Source: an uncultured Algimonas sp. (GTDB taxonomy: Bacteria; Pseudomonadota; Alphaproteobacteria; Caulobacterales; Maricaulaceae). From it: a DNA stretch of 64,000 nt. The stretch spans positions 248,001-312,000 of the forward strand of contig NZ_CANMJB010000004.1 in assembly GCF_947498175.1 (NCBI RefSeq). The letters run 5' to 3'. The notes under the pieces were generated by a model. The model did no database searches, had not been told where the DNA came from, and was given only the letters and a program-made list of their open reading frames with translations. Both the position numbers and the translations under genes were made by a program. Positions 9,162-19,458 of the stretch are shown here, in pieces; positions within the stretch are counted from its first letter, which is position 1; the number at the start of each line of letters is the position of its first letter.

Positions 9162-10385
9162 GTGGACAGTACACTCATTGATCCGATCTCCGTGAACCCG
9201 GAATCGCTCAAAAGCTCTGCCCGGACGAAAGTGCGGCTTTGGATCGCAACCCTATTGACCGTCCTCGTTCTCGTGACGGCCGCTCTTGCCAGTTGGTGGC
9301 TTTTGGGCAGCGCGCCTGCTCCACAGACAGATCCTGCGCCGATCCCTGCGCCACTCGTCGAAACCGTACCGATCAGCCATGGCGAGGAGCCGATATCGGT
9401 CACCGGGTTCGGGACCATCATTCCTGCGCGCGAAGTGTCCATCAGTCCGCAGGTCGAAGGAGTCGTCATCGAGATATCGGACAATCTGGAGCCGGGCGGA
9501 CTCGTGCGCGAAGACGAGATGCTATTCAGGATCGATCCGCAGGACATGGAATTGGAGGTCACGCAGGCCGAAGCCTTGGTCGCCCAAGCCGAATATGAGC
9601 TGACGCGAGAAGTGTCCGAAGCCGAAACGGCCCGTCAGGATTTCCAAGACCTGTTCCCCGACAGGCAAGACGAAAACATCTCGCCGCTTGCGCGCCGGGA
9701 GCCGCAGACAAGACGGGCGCAGGCGAACCTGGCCGCTGCCATGAGCCGCTTGGCCGAAGCCCGTCTGGCACTGTCCCGGACGGTCGTACGTGCGCCGTTC
9801 GATGCGGCAATCGTCGATGAAGATCTGGATGTTGGCGGTCGGGTCGATCCCGCAATGACGCCCTTGAGGCTCGTCGGCGACCGCGAATTCTGGATCATGG
9901 CATCGACTCCGTTGGCGGACCTTCGAAGATTGAGCGATGCGCAGGATCGATCGGTAGTCGTCACGATAAATCCGGGCACCGCGACGCCTTCCGTTCGCGA
10001 AGGTCGTTTTGTGCGGACATTGCCGTCCGTCGATCCTGAAGGGCGTTTAGGACGCATCCTTGTGTCCGTGGAGGATCCCCTTGGCTATCGCACGGAGGCC
10101 GTCGCCCTGACACTTGGCGGTTATGCGCGCGTCGATGTCGATGCGGGCTCTCTTGAAAACGCAATGCTCGTTCCGCGCGAGGCTGTGCGAGAAAACAACG
10201 TCGTCTGGGTTCGAGATGGACGCGGACAATTGCAGTTTCGAGACGCGGACATACTCTGGCACGGCCATGACACTGTCATCGCTCGGATCGACCATTTGCC
10301 TGGCGAAACTTTGATCGTGAGTTACCTCGACAATCCGCTGCCGGGTCAGTCGATCCGCGTCCGCGATGAGCCTGCCTATGGTTGA
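9162..10385 (+). CDS. RND efflux periplasmic adaptor (HlyD/AcrA family)
   Basis: 407 residues from the chosen GTG start (other in-frame starts at 9069 and 9192 are possible, no strong ribosome site is visible). An N-terminal membrane anchor at about residues 22-46 is followed by the lipoyl/barrel-sandwich motif around EVSISPQVEGVV, an alpha-hairpin region rich in Ala, Gln and Glu, and a beta-barrel with VVRAPFDAAIV. This is the adaptor that links an inner-membrane RND pump to an outer-membrane channel. The stop overlaps the permease start. No outer-membrane factor gene is present here. Confidence 0.8.
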   Translation: MDSTLIDPISVNPESLKSSARTKVRLWIATLLTVLVLVTAALASWWLLGSAPAPQTDPAPIPAPLVETVPISHGEEPISVTGFGTIIPAREVSISPQVEGVVIEISDNLEPGGLVREDEMLFRIDPQDMELEVTQAEALVAQAEYELTREVSEAETARQDFQDLFPDRQDENISPLARREPQTRRAQANLAAAMSRLAEARLALSRTVVRAPFDAAIVDEDLDVGGRVDPAMTPLRLVGDREFWIMASTPLADLRRLSDAQDRSVVVTINPGTATPSVREGRFVRTLPSVDPEGRLGRILVSVEDPLGYRTEAVALTLGGYARVDVDAGSLENAMLVPREAVRENNVVWVRDGRGQLQFRDADILWHGHDTVIARIDHLPGETLIVSYLDNPLPGQSIRVRDEPAYG

Positions 10386-13300
10386 TGTCGCGAAGACCTC
10401 TTACGCGGTAGAGCGCGACGATCCCGTCAGTTGGTTCGCCCGCAATTCCGTCGCCGCCAACCTCGTCATGCTGGCTCTATTGATCGGCGGTGCGTTCGCC
10501 GCACTTCAGATCAGACAGGAAGTCTAACCGAGCTTTCAGCTCGACTTTGTCGATGTGCAGATTGCCTATCCGGGCGCCACGCCTGCGGAAATAGAAACCA
10601 GCATCATTCTGCCGATCGAAGAAGCCGTCCGGACATTGAGTGTCTCGGGACGTGTCGAAGCGACGGCCAGCGAGGACAATGCGGCTATCGCCATAGAGCT
10701 GGCAGATGGCGCAGACGCCAACCGTGCCTTGCAGGATATTACCAGTGCCGTCAGCCGGATCGTTTCATTTCCAGAAGAGGCCGAAGAAACACTGATCGCC
10801 ATCCGCGACGAGCGCACGCCGGTCAAATGGCTCGTCGTATCGGGTCCTCTGACGGAGCGCCAGATAACCAGCCTGGCCGAACGCATGCGTCGCGACCTAT
10901 TGGCCACGCCGACCATTTCCCAGGTCGACATCACGCCGGCGCGGCGGCCCGAGATTACGTTCGAAATTCCGCAGGCCCGCCTCCGGGCGCTCGGACTCCG
11001 CCTCGACGAGGTCGCTGCGATCATCCGGGAAAATGCGCGCGACGGGGCCGGCGGCACGGTGCGTACACGTGGCGGAGACATTGTGCTGCGGGCGCAGGAA
11101 CGACGCGACGCGGCGTCCGCCTATGGCGACATCCCGCTTATGGCCAGCGATGAAGGTGCGCCGATCCTGTTGCGGGATGTCGCCACGATTACGGATGGCT
11201 TCGAAGATGTCTCCTTTCGGAGTTTCTATAATGGCGGGCGCGGGACGTTCGTCTGGATCTATCAGAACGGCGACGAAAAACAGCTCGAAATCGCCGAAAC
11301 GGTCGATGCCTATCTCGAAGAGCTGCGTCCGACTTTGCCGGACGGCATCGATATTGATGCGCTGCAGGACGAAGCGAGCCAATATAGGTCGCGCGTTCGG
11401 TTATTGATTAAGAACGGTCTCATAGGTCTGGCATTGGTGCTGGTCGTGTTGGGCCTGTTTCTGGAAGCCCGGCTCGCCTTCTGGGTCGCGGCGGGCATAC
11501 CCCGACCCTTGTCGGGGCTTTGCTGCTGCTGCCGCTTTTCGGGGCGAGCGTGAACATGATCTCTCTGTTCGGATTCATCGTCACGCTCGGCATCGTCGTC
11601 GACGATGCCGTCATCGTCGGCGAGAACATCTTCCACAAGATGAACCAGGGACGCGGGCGCATGGACGCCGCCATCGAAGGAGCGCGGGAAATGGTGGTCC
11701 CGGTCTTCTTCGCTGTGGCGACGAATATCATCGCATTCTTGCCCTTGATGTTCGTGCCCGGCGAGACTGGGCGCTTCTTCGCGCCACTTCCCGCCGTGGT
11801 CACAGCTGTTTTCCTGATTTCGATTATCGAAGCCCTGTTCATCCTGCCGGCGCATATCGGACATGGCCGAAAAGCCGCCCACCGGACGCCGTCCTTTCCC
11901 GTTCGCATCCAGCGACGCTTCAGCGACGGGTTTGAGCGCATGGCGGACCGGATCGTGGCACCAATGGTTGCGAGTGCGATAAGATATCGGGGCCTGACGA
12001 TCGCGACTGTGGCAGGGATTGTCGCCATCGGGATCGCCTACGGCCTCTCGGGACGCATACCCTACAGCTTTTCCCCTATCATCGCAGGCTTGCGTGTCGA
12101 TGCGGAAGTGCAGACTGCCCCGGGAGCTCCTTTCGGCGACACGGTTCGCGTCGCCATGGCCGTCGAAGAGGCCGGTTTGCGCGCTGCCGAACAGTTGGGC
12201 GGTGTCGATCAGGTCTTGAAGGGACGCATGAACGTGATGGGCCGTCTCGGGGAAAATTGGGCCGACGTGAATTTCATCCTCGTGTAGCCGGAAGCCCGGT
12301 CGTTCGACCAGGCGGATTTTGCAAGGCTCTGGCGCCAGGAAATCGGCGACGTCACCGGGATCGACTCGCTTTACTTCGAATGGGAGGAAGGGCCGTCGAG
12401 CGGTTCCGGCCTTACGATCGAATTGAGCCATCCCAACCCGCGGTCTTTGGAAGCGGCCGCAGAACAACTCGCCGCCGCTCTGGCCCGGTTCGATGGGGTC
12501 ACGGATGTGCGCGACGGTTATGCGAGCGGCAAGCCGACCCTGGACATCGAACTGCTTCCGGCCGGCCGCGCGCTGGGCCTAGCGACGGAGGATGTGTCGC
12601 GCCAGGTTCGGCATGCCTTTTTCGGGGCCGAGGCGCTCCGTCTGCAACGGGGCCGACACGAATTGCGGGTCATGGTCAAACTGCCGGAGGCCGAACGACG
12701 GCGTATCCATGATGTCGAAAACCTCATGATCCGGACACCCGACGGAGGGGAGGCCGTCTTAACGCAGCTTGCCAATCTCGAACCTGACCGGGCTTTCACG
12801 GAAATTATCCGAGTCGATGGGCGCCGCGTACTCGCTGTCACCAGCAACGTCGTGCCCGAAATCGTCAGCATGTCCAGGGTCAGATCGGTCATTGAATCGA
12901 GCGTGTTTCCGCAATTTCGGGCGAATTATCCAGAGCTCGAGATCGGATATGGAGGCCGTCAGCGCAAAGAAAGTCGCGCCATGGACCAGCTGTCCGTCGG
13001 ATTGATCATCGCGGGTGTCGTCGTGTTCGGACTGCTGGCGGCCCTCTTGCGCAGTTACGGTCAGGCAGTTCTTGTGTTGACGGCTATCCCGGTTGCCGCA
13101 GCGGCCGCGATCGCGGGTCACGTGCTGCGCGGCAGTGACTTCTCGGTGGTCAGCCTGTTCGGCATCATCGCGCTCGGCGGGCTTGCCATCAATGGCAGCT
13201 TTGTCTTGGCTCAGGAATTCAATCGCTTGAGGCAGGCGGAAGAGATGGGTGTTCACACTGCAGCGGTTGGTGCAGCGCGGCGGCGGTTTCGACCGATCTT

Positions 13301-13544
13301 CCTGACCTCGGTCACCACGTTTGCTGGCCTGTCGCCCATGATATTCGAAACCGATCCGCAGGCGCTCTTCCTCGTGCCCATGGCGATCGCGCTGGGCTTC
13401 GGCACGTTGCTAAGCGGCATGGCGATTGTTTTCGTCCTACCATGCCTGCTTGTCGTTCACGCAGATCTGGCGGCTGCGTGGTCTCGAAAGACGATCCGCA
13501 AGATGGGCGACGGCCCGTCACGTCTTGTCGATGACAGCGCATGA
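10378..13544 (+). pseudogene. RND efflux permease (HAE1-like) with two stops and a frameshift
   Basis: The reading begins at the ATG overlapping the adaptor stop and shows a complete RND permease of about 1055 residues if three lesions are ignored. A TAA at 10525-10527 sits in the conserved QIRQEV-x-PSF segment. A one-base frameshift near 11500 separates ARLAFWVAAGIP from LVGALLLLPLFG. A TAG at 12285-12287 follows VNFILV. Between them the family hallmarks are well kept: the TLGIVVDDAVIVGEN acidic transmembrane segment, the pore-domain segments and the final helices. The protein is almost certainly not made in full, yet little else has decayed, so inactivation is recent or the sequence contains errors. 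Confidence 0.85.
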
Positions 13545-13620
13545 CATGCCGATCGAGCGGCGCACTCATGCATTGAAGCCTAGGCGAATTCCCTTATGGG
13601 GCAGTCAATCACGTTGGTTC

Positions 13621-13661
13621 CTATACCTGTATAAACTACCCTCTTTAACAGGGTGGGATTG
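13621..13661 (+). promoter_or_regulatory. Regulatory box, copy 2 (upstream of epimerase operon)
   Basis: Exact copy of the 20-mer found at 8925, followed by a similar CTTTAACAGGGTGG half. This copy also has ACCCT and AGGGT as an inverted repeat around CTTTAAC. It ends about 40 bp before the start of the epimerase-like gene, a position suited to a promoter or operator. Confidence 0.6.
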
Positions 13662-13698
13662 TTGGTCAATTGGGGCTCAGACCGACGGAGAGATGTTC

Positions 13699-14592
13699 AT
13701 GAAAATATTTGTCACGGGTGCGACAGGGTTCGTCGGGCGTGCTGTTTCTGGCGAATTGCAGCGCCGTGGCCATCACGTGACAGGTCTGGCTCGTAGCAGA
13801 GACTCAGCCGAGAAGCTCGCAAAGACCGGCATCGGAATCCATACCGGCGACATATCCGACCCTGCCACCATCGTCCCCGTTCTGAACGATGTCGACGCCG
13901 TCGTGCATACGGCTTTCGATCACGACTTTTCCCGATATGCGGACAATTGCGCTGCCGATGGCCGTCTGCTCGAGGCTGTGGTCCGACATCTGGAAGGAAC
14001 GGACAAGATCCTTCTGGCGACCTCCGCCACGGTCGTGACAGGCGATGACACAGTCACCACTGAACATGACGTCGCTGTCGATCATGTTCCGCGTAGCGCA
14101 TCCGAAGCCTTTCTCGAATTCTCGCATCGCGGGGTCCGGACGAATATCGTCCGCTTACCGCCGACTGTCCATGGATTCGGAGACAGCGCTTTCATCCCGG
14201 CCATGATCGCCAAGGCTCGGGAAAGCGGGTTATCGGCCTATATGGGAGACGGCGCCAATCGCTGGCCTGCCGTTCACCGCATGGATGCGGCACGGCTATT
14301 TTGCGACGCGGTCGAACAGGCGCGCTCCGGCGTGCGCTATCATGCCGTGGCCGAACCCGGCATCGCGTTCCGAACCATCGCGGAAGCGATTGGCGAGGGG
14401 TTAGGCTTCCCGGTTGAAAGCCTTTCCACCGAGCGCGCCGAAGACCATTTCGGCTGGTTGGCCATGTTCGCAGGTCTCGACAATCCGACATCGAGCGATT
14501 GGACGCGCGAGACGACAGGCTGGGAGCCACGGGAAAAGTCCTTGCTAGAGGATCTTGAGACCGGCGGGTATTTCAATCCGCCTCACCATTGA
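13699..14592 (+). CDS. NAD(P)-dependent epimerase/dehydratase-like SDR
   Basis: 297 residues. The N terminus KIFVTGATGFVGRAV is the Rossmann nucleotide-binding motif of extended/atypical SDR enzymes. The usual catalytic YxxxK is not obvious; the region around residues 130-150 reads RSASEAFLEF instead, as in atypical SDR proteins. The start follows GGAGAG at a good distance; a longer frame exists upstream but runs back into the permease gene. Substrate unknown. It heads a three-gene set with a cupin lipoprotein and a Kelch protein, behind regulatory box copy 2. Confidence 0.75.
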   Translation: MKIFVTGATGFVGRAVSGELQRRGHHVTGLARSRDSAEKLAKTGIGIHTGDISDPATIVPVLNDVDAVVHTAFDHDFSRYADNCAADGRLLEAVVRHLEGTDKILLATSATVVTGDDTVTTEHDVAVDHVPRSASEAFLEFSHRGVRTNIVRLPPTVHGFGDSAFIPAMIAKARESGLSAYMGDGANRWPAVHRMDAARLFCDAVEQARSGVRYHAVAEPGIAFRTIAEAIGEGLGFPVESLSTERAEDHFGWLAMFAGLDNPTSSDWTRETTGWEPREKSLLEDLETGGYFNPPHH

Positions 14593-14602
14593 GGATATAT
14601 CC

Positions 14603-15112
14603 ATGTTTAAATCTGTTGCCTGTTCTATCGCGGCCCTGTGTCTGGCCGCCTGCTCCACGCTTCCGAGTGGAGCGGACTCTAGGCTTGTATCGCAGGACGT
14701 AGCAGGACTGGGTGTTGTCGATGCCCCGGACGTCATGGAAATCATTCCCTTCGACAGAGCCGTGAACCGTGATTTCCGCCCCCTCTACGAAGGCTATCCC
14801 GAAAGGCCGCACCTCCACACACTGGACGGCGATCCGGATCGGGGACCGTCACTCACTCTGTTCCGGTATAGTCGCAACTATGGCGGCAATCTTCATTATC
14901 ACACGCACAGCTACCGCCTGTGGCTGATCGAGGGAGAGATGAAGCATTGGGACGCGAATGGGAGCGAGGCGAGAGCGGCCTTGCTTCGTCCGGGAGCCTA
15001 TATCTATCAGCCTGCCAATCAGGCCCATGCCGCGAATTGCCTGACCGAGAGGTGCACGGCCTACGTTTTGTTCGACGGGCCGATCGAAACCGGACCGGCA
15101 GGGGATCACTGA
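14603..15112 (+). CDS. Cupin-like lipoprotein
   Basis: 169 residues. The N terminus ends in LCLAAC, a lipobox with the lipid-modified Cys at about residue 18. The rest has a single cupin-type core: NLHYHTHSYRLWLIEG holds the metal-ligand histidines and a conserved Glu, and PGAYIYQPANQAHA provides the second motif. It should sit at the periplasmic face of a membrane. Ligand or reaction unknown. It lies 10 bp after the SDR gene and 1 bp before the Kelch gene. Confidence 0.7.
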   Translation: MFKSVACSIAALCLAACSTLPSGADSRLVSQDVAGLGVVDAPDVMEIIPFDRAVNRDFRPLYEGYPERPHLHTLDGDPDRGPSLTLFRYSRNYGGNLHYHTHSYRLWLIEGEMKHWDANGSEARAALLRPGAYIYQPANQAHAANCLTERCTAYVLFDGPIETGPAGDH

Positions 15113-15113
15113 C

Positions 15114-16157
15114 ATGTCGCACGCGCCGATACGATGTCTCTTCGTTAGAATGTCTGCCGCCGTCTTATCGGTGCTATCGCTGTTATACGGACCCTATGCG
15201 TTCGCACAGTCGGCCTGGATGGAGTCCGCCCCGCTGCCGTCACCGCGCCAGGAAATATACGCGACGACATTCGACGGGCGGATATACACGGCGGGCGGTC
15301 TGACGGATGGAGCGACTGTAGTAAAAGATGACTTTCTCGTTTATGACCCTGCAAATAACCGATGGGACCAACTTCCTGATCTTCCATCCGCCCGTCATCA
15401 CATAACCTTATCGGCAGTGAATGGCGTCATCTATGCGTTGGGCGGCTTTTCCGGCGGTTTTCCGGGCTAGAGGCCGGAAGGCGAGGTTTTCGCTTTCGAT
15501 ATTGAGGCCGGTGAATGGAACCATCTGACCGAGTTGCCTGTCGCCAGAGGCGAACATGTTGCACATGTGGTCGATGGACGGCTCTATGTCATTGGTGGTC
15601 GCGTCGGTCGCACGGACATGGCTGCGACCTATTCGGAACACAGAGACACGAGTCGCATGGACGTTCTCGACATACGGACAGGAAAATGGTCGCGTGGACC
15701 CGACGCTCCGATAGCCCGCAACAGCGCGGCAAGCGCCGTGATCGACGGAAAAATCCATGTTGTCGGAGGGCGCCAATACCTGGAACAGCAGGACGGAACG
15801 GCCGCGAATGTCAATGTGGCATCACACGAAGTCTACGACCCGGAAACGGAACTCTGGTCGGCGATAGCTCCCCTGCCCATCGCCGCCGGTGCGCCTGCCG
15901 GTGCGAGTGCGGATGGAAAGATCTATGTCTTCGGCGGAGAGCAATGGGTTCCAACCCAAAAGGTGTTCGGCGCCGCTTGGGTCTACGATGCTGCGACGGA
16001 TGAATGGGAGACGCTCCCCGATCTGAATGTCCCGCGTCATGGCTTGGCGGCTGCTGCAATCGGCGATCGCATATACGCAGTCGGCGGCGCGTCGAAGACA
16101 GGAGCGGGAGACGTCGCTCAGGTTGAAGTCCTGATGGCGATGGAAGGGCGCGAATAG
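15114..16157 (+). pseudogene. Exported Kelch-repeat protein with an internal TAG
   Basis: A signal peptide ending in PYAFAQS is followed by about six Kelch repeats with the YALGGF/YVIGGR, DPxxNxW and LPxxR signatures, forming a predicted beta-propeller. The frame is interrupted once by TAG at 15468-15470, in the GGFPG-x-RPEGEV segment; reading continues in the same frame to 16157 with well-preserved repeats. A single G-to-A change from a Trp codon would explain it. Full length would be 347 residues. The propeller is likely periplasmic; a role with the cupin lipoprotein is suggested only by adjacency. Confidence 0.8.
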
Positions 16158-16273
16158 CCGTTCGATGGAGTATAGGTGACGTATCGTTCTATCGCTTAGA
16201 TGATGCTAGATCGCCGTCGCCTTTATTAGTAACAATTATGAGAAATTAAAAAGCGAGAGCCAAGCAGCAATCC

Positions 16274-16290
16274 CTGCGGATCAACCGCAG
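16274..16290 (+). terminator. Possible weak terminator after the Kelch gene
   Basis: CTGCGG and CCGCAG form a 6-bp stem around ATCAA; a T-rich stretch (TTTGTTTT) begins about 8 bp later. It lies 117 bp after the Kelch stop. The gap before the T tract weakens the case. Confidence 0.3.
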
Positions 16291-16653
16291 TGGCCAATTT
16301 GTTTTCGTCAAAGCTCGCTACGATAGTCTGCTCCGACGAGGTAATCCGCCGTTAAGTATATAGGTCCCATAAAAATACACCTCAAGCGCGCTCCGCAGAT
16401 GTTCTTTTAAAACTTGCCAGTACAGATGCCTAAAGCCAATTGTTTTCAACTATCGACTGGCCGAACCGTAAACCTACAATACCCTCGAACTCGAGCTCAT
16501 CAACTCGCACAGGTCACTCCAGAGATCTTGGGAGAAGTCATACGAAAGCATTGAAGCGGACAACTCATTGCTACACAGAGTCGTATGAAGGTTAAAAAGG
16601 AAGGTCTTCTCCCCCGATTAGAAGAAACGGACATAAAAGAGGCTTTTTGTCTA

Positions 16654-16672
16654 AGCTCGCCGATGGCGAGCT
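16654..16672 (+). terminator. Perfect 8-bp hairpin, terminator-like
   Basis: AGCTCGCC and GGCGAGCT pair perfectly around a GAT loop, followed directly by CTTTGTC. The short T run makes it at best a modest terminator; it could also be an operator upstream of rmlA. Confidence 0.35.
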
Positions 16673-16890
16673 CTTTGTCAGCATTGTCGGGTCCTGATTA
16701 AAGTTGTAGCGAAGAGTATTTTGGTAAGGTGTGGAGACTGTAAGTGTTGTGTTGTTTTTTCTGAGTGCCACAGTCTATCAAGTTTCAAAAGGCGATCTAA
16801 ACGTAGATGACGAACACCTCGCTGCATTGGCGCTCACGCGATCGCCTTCATTTCGATTGGCGGCGCTTCATTACTCACCTGGGGGCAATC

Positions 16891-17777
16891 ATGGACCGTA
16901 AAGGCATAATTCTGGCAGGGGGGACTGGGTCTCGTCTGCATCCTTCAACAATCTCCGTCTCGAAGCAGCTGATGTCTGTCTTCGATAAGCCCATGATCTA
17001 TTACCCTCTCTCCGTGCTGATGCAGGCTGGCATTCGCGAAATCATAATTATCACAACACCGCATGATTTCGCCGCCTTTAAAAACTTGCTGGGCGATGGA
17101 AAGCTTGGGGCATACAGATTACCTATGCGCGACAGCCCAGCCCGGATGGCCTAGCACAGGCGTTAATCATTGCGGAAGAGTTCCTAGACGGCAGTCCTAG
17201 CCTATTAATCTTAGGTGATAATCTGTTCTCTGGACAAGGCTTCAACGCGGCTTTGCAATCCGCTATGTCCGTGACGGTTGGGGCGACAGTGTTCGGCTTC
17301 CATGTCAAAAATCCATCGAATTATGGTGTCGTGGGGTTTGATAAGAACAAACGTGCCGTCTCCCTTGCCGAGAAACCCGAGAAACCCGAGAAACCCAAGA
17401 ACCCCGCATCAAACTTCGCTGTGACAGGACTATATTTCTATGACTCAGATGCGCCGGCAATGGCAAAGAAGGTAAAGCCGTCCGCGCGTGGTGAGTTGGA
17501 GATAACCTCGCTCAACCAGCTCTATCTTGACGCTGGCAAGCTGAACGTCGAACTCCTGGAGGACGGTGCAACCTGGCTCGACACCGGCACGCACCGTTCG
17601 CTGCTGCAGGCTGCTCATTTCGTCAGCGTGATCGAGGAACGTCAAGGACTGCGGATCTGCTGCCCAGAAGCCATCGCGTTCGAAAAAGGGTGGATCGACG
17701 CCGAACAGCTTAAAGCGCTGGCCAAGCCGCTTGAAAAAAGCGGATATGGGCGCTTTCTCAATCATCTGGTCGATTGA
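16891..17777 (+). pseudogene. rmlA: Glucose-1-phosphate thymidylyltransferase, frameshifted
   Basis: RmlA makes dTDP-glucose for deoxysugar synthesis. The N-terminal part has the nucleotide-binding GGTGSRLHP loop and [16 protein letters not shown]; the continuation in another frame has [25 protein letters not shown], and AVTGLYFYD. The switch lies near 17100-17112, where about one base is lost between LLGDGK and WGIQITYA. The C-terminal half is otherwise intact and includes a small in-frame repeat expansion (17370-17396). No rmlB, rmlC or rmlD is present nearby, so this is a stranded remnant. Confidence 0.85.
17370..17396 (+). repeat. Three 9-bp repeats (GAGAAACCC) inside rmlA
   Basis: Three perfect units of GAGAAACCC encode EKPEKPEKP just before the conserved NFAVTGLYFYD motif, where RmlA normally has one EKP. 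The expansion keeps the frame and looks like slippage. Confidence 0.85.
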
Positions 17778-17809
17778 TTGCTCAAACAAGTCAAGGCTTA
17801 CTGGACATC

Positions 17810-18256
17810 ATGACCCTCGTACCGTCAGAGGCGTTCTCGCGGACACCTGTCAAGATCCAGGCCAAAAGTTCGGCTATGCCCGCACAACACAGCGGTATTG
17901 CCGTCGTGATCCCCTGCTATAAGGTGATCAAGCATGTGGACGATCTGTTCGGACGCTTCGGCCCCGAAGTCGATGCGATCTACGCCGTAGACGACCAGTG
18001 TCCAGAGGGCAGCGGGACCTACATCGAGAAAACTGGGACCGACCCGCGCGTGCGCGTGATCTACAATCCTGAAAATTTAGGCGTCGGGCGCGCCGTGCTC
18101 GACGGCATGAAAGCGGCGCGCGACGACGGCTACGCCATCGGGGTCAAGATCGACGGCGACGGCCAGATGGGCCCGGCCCTAATCCGCAAATTCGTCCGGC
18201 CTATCCAGATGGGGCTGGCGGACTACACTGAGGGCAACCGTTTCTACGATAAAGAT
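17810..18256 (+). pseudogene. Family 2 glycosyltransferase, truncated by an IS remnant
   Basis: The N-terminal 150 residues of a dolichol-phosphate-mannose-synthase-like GT2 enzyme: IAVVIPCYKV, AVDDQCPEGS, NLGVGRAV, the DxD-type KIDGDGQM, and TEGNRFYD. Homology stops abruptly at about 18256, where sequence of an IS1182-type transposase begins on the other strand, so the acceptor half and membrane helices are missing. An ATG at 17876 is an alternative start. It lies 33 bp after rmlA, an original operon partner. Confidence 0.8.
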
Positions 18257-19458
18257 GTCAGGCTTAACTCGGCGCGCACGCCCTGCAGTCTTTGGGTCAG
18301 GAAGTCGTGGTGTCCCATCCAGTGCTTGATGGAGCCGAACAGGTGCTCGACCGCGCCCTTGCGCAGGGCCATCACATCGGTGCGGACAGCGAGCCGCGCT
18401 GCCATGCGGTCAAGCACGGCCTCGCCCTCGTAGCGTACCAACTTGCGGAACTTTGCCTTAATTCAATGTGCGCGCATATCGCAGGTCCGGCAGGCTGAGC
18501 GGTTAACGTAGCTGATGGCTTTCGTGCCCCGCATTGCCTCTTTATAGCGTGGTAAAAGAGTCTCACCGCTGGGGTAGCTCAGCGTGTCAGTGGTCGCGTC
18601 GTAGGTGAAGGTGTCCTTCGGGAACAAGCCCGCCTTGATGCCTGGGCTACGGACGAGCTTGGCGACATAGGCCGCGGTCCCAGCCGCTTCGCATACTTTA
18701 GTGTGTTCGATCTTGTAGTAACTGCGGTCTGCAATGGATTCAATCGTGTGCACACCAAGGTTGTTCTCGGCCACCTCCGCTGTCTCGCACAGCAAGCCAA
18801 GATCGCTGACCTTGTTGTGCACCTGTGCTTCCACGATCATCCGGTGCTTGGCATCGACTGCAATCTAGGCATTGTGGCCGACGCCGATGCCGCTGGAGGC
18901 ATGTATGGCTCTGGCATCGGGTCGGTGAGCGAGATCTGCGCCTCGCCGCTCGCCACCAACTCGGCGCGGGTGCTCTGCAACTCCGCGCGCTTCGCCCGGA
19001 TGGACGCGATCTTCTCCCTTAGCCGCTAAATTTGCTGCGGTGGCTCGTCTTTGTCCCCGTCGCATTTGTCTGCCTTGTCCATCTCGGCCAGGTATTATCA
19101 GCTTTTGTCGCTTTCGGTCATGGTCTTCTCCATCTTCGCACCCGTATAACTGCGGTGTCGGCTTTTGACCACTTTAAGCTTGGTGCCATCCATTGCGATC
19201 ATCTCACCGCTATAGAGGTCCAGACCGCAGTATAGTGCCACGAACTCGCGGAACACTAGCCGGTAGGCAGAACGCTTAATCTGGTGGAAATCTGCGATCT
19301 TCTTGTAGTCCGGCCGGAGCTGGCGCAGCAGCCAGATGACCTCCAGGTTTCGGTGGGTCTCGGCTTCAAGCTTTCGGCTCGATCGGATGTGGTTGAGATA
19401 GCTATAGACGTAGAACTTGAGCAAGTCGCACGGGTCCGTAGCCTTGATATGCCCCAGA
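18257..19458 (-). mobile_element. IS1182-type transposase remnant
   Basis: Read on the minus strand, pieces in several frames add up to most of an IS1182-family transposase: a front piece with CDLLKFYVYSYLNHIRSS and NLEVIWLLRQLRPD, a middle with IAVDAKH and MIVEAQVHNKV after a stop, and an end with GAVEHLFGSIKHWMGHH and RAELSLTSL. At least one internal TAG and several frameshifts are present. The first residues of the family are missing at 19458 and the last few at 18257, and no terminal inverted repeats are visible, so it is a dead internal fragment. Confidence 0.75.

Larger units (their letters stand above)
16158..16890. other. Gene-free, AT-richer intergenic stretch
   Basis: About 730 bp with no convincing gene on either strand, more AT-rich than its surroundings and full of stops. 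It separates the Kelch operon from the decayed sugar genes and probably marks the edge of a horizontally acquired or decayed segment. Two small hairpins are listed separately. Confidence 0.6.
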
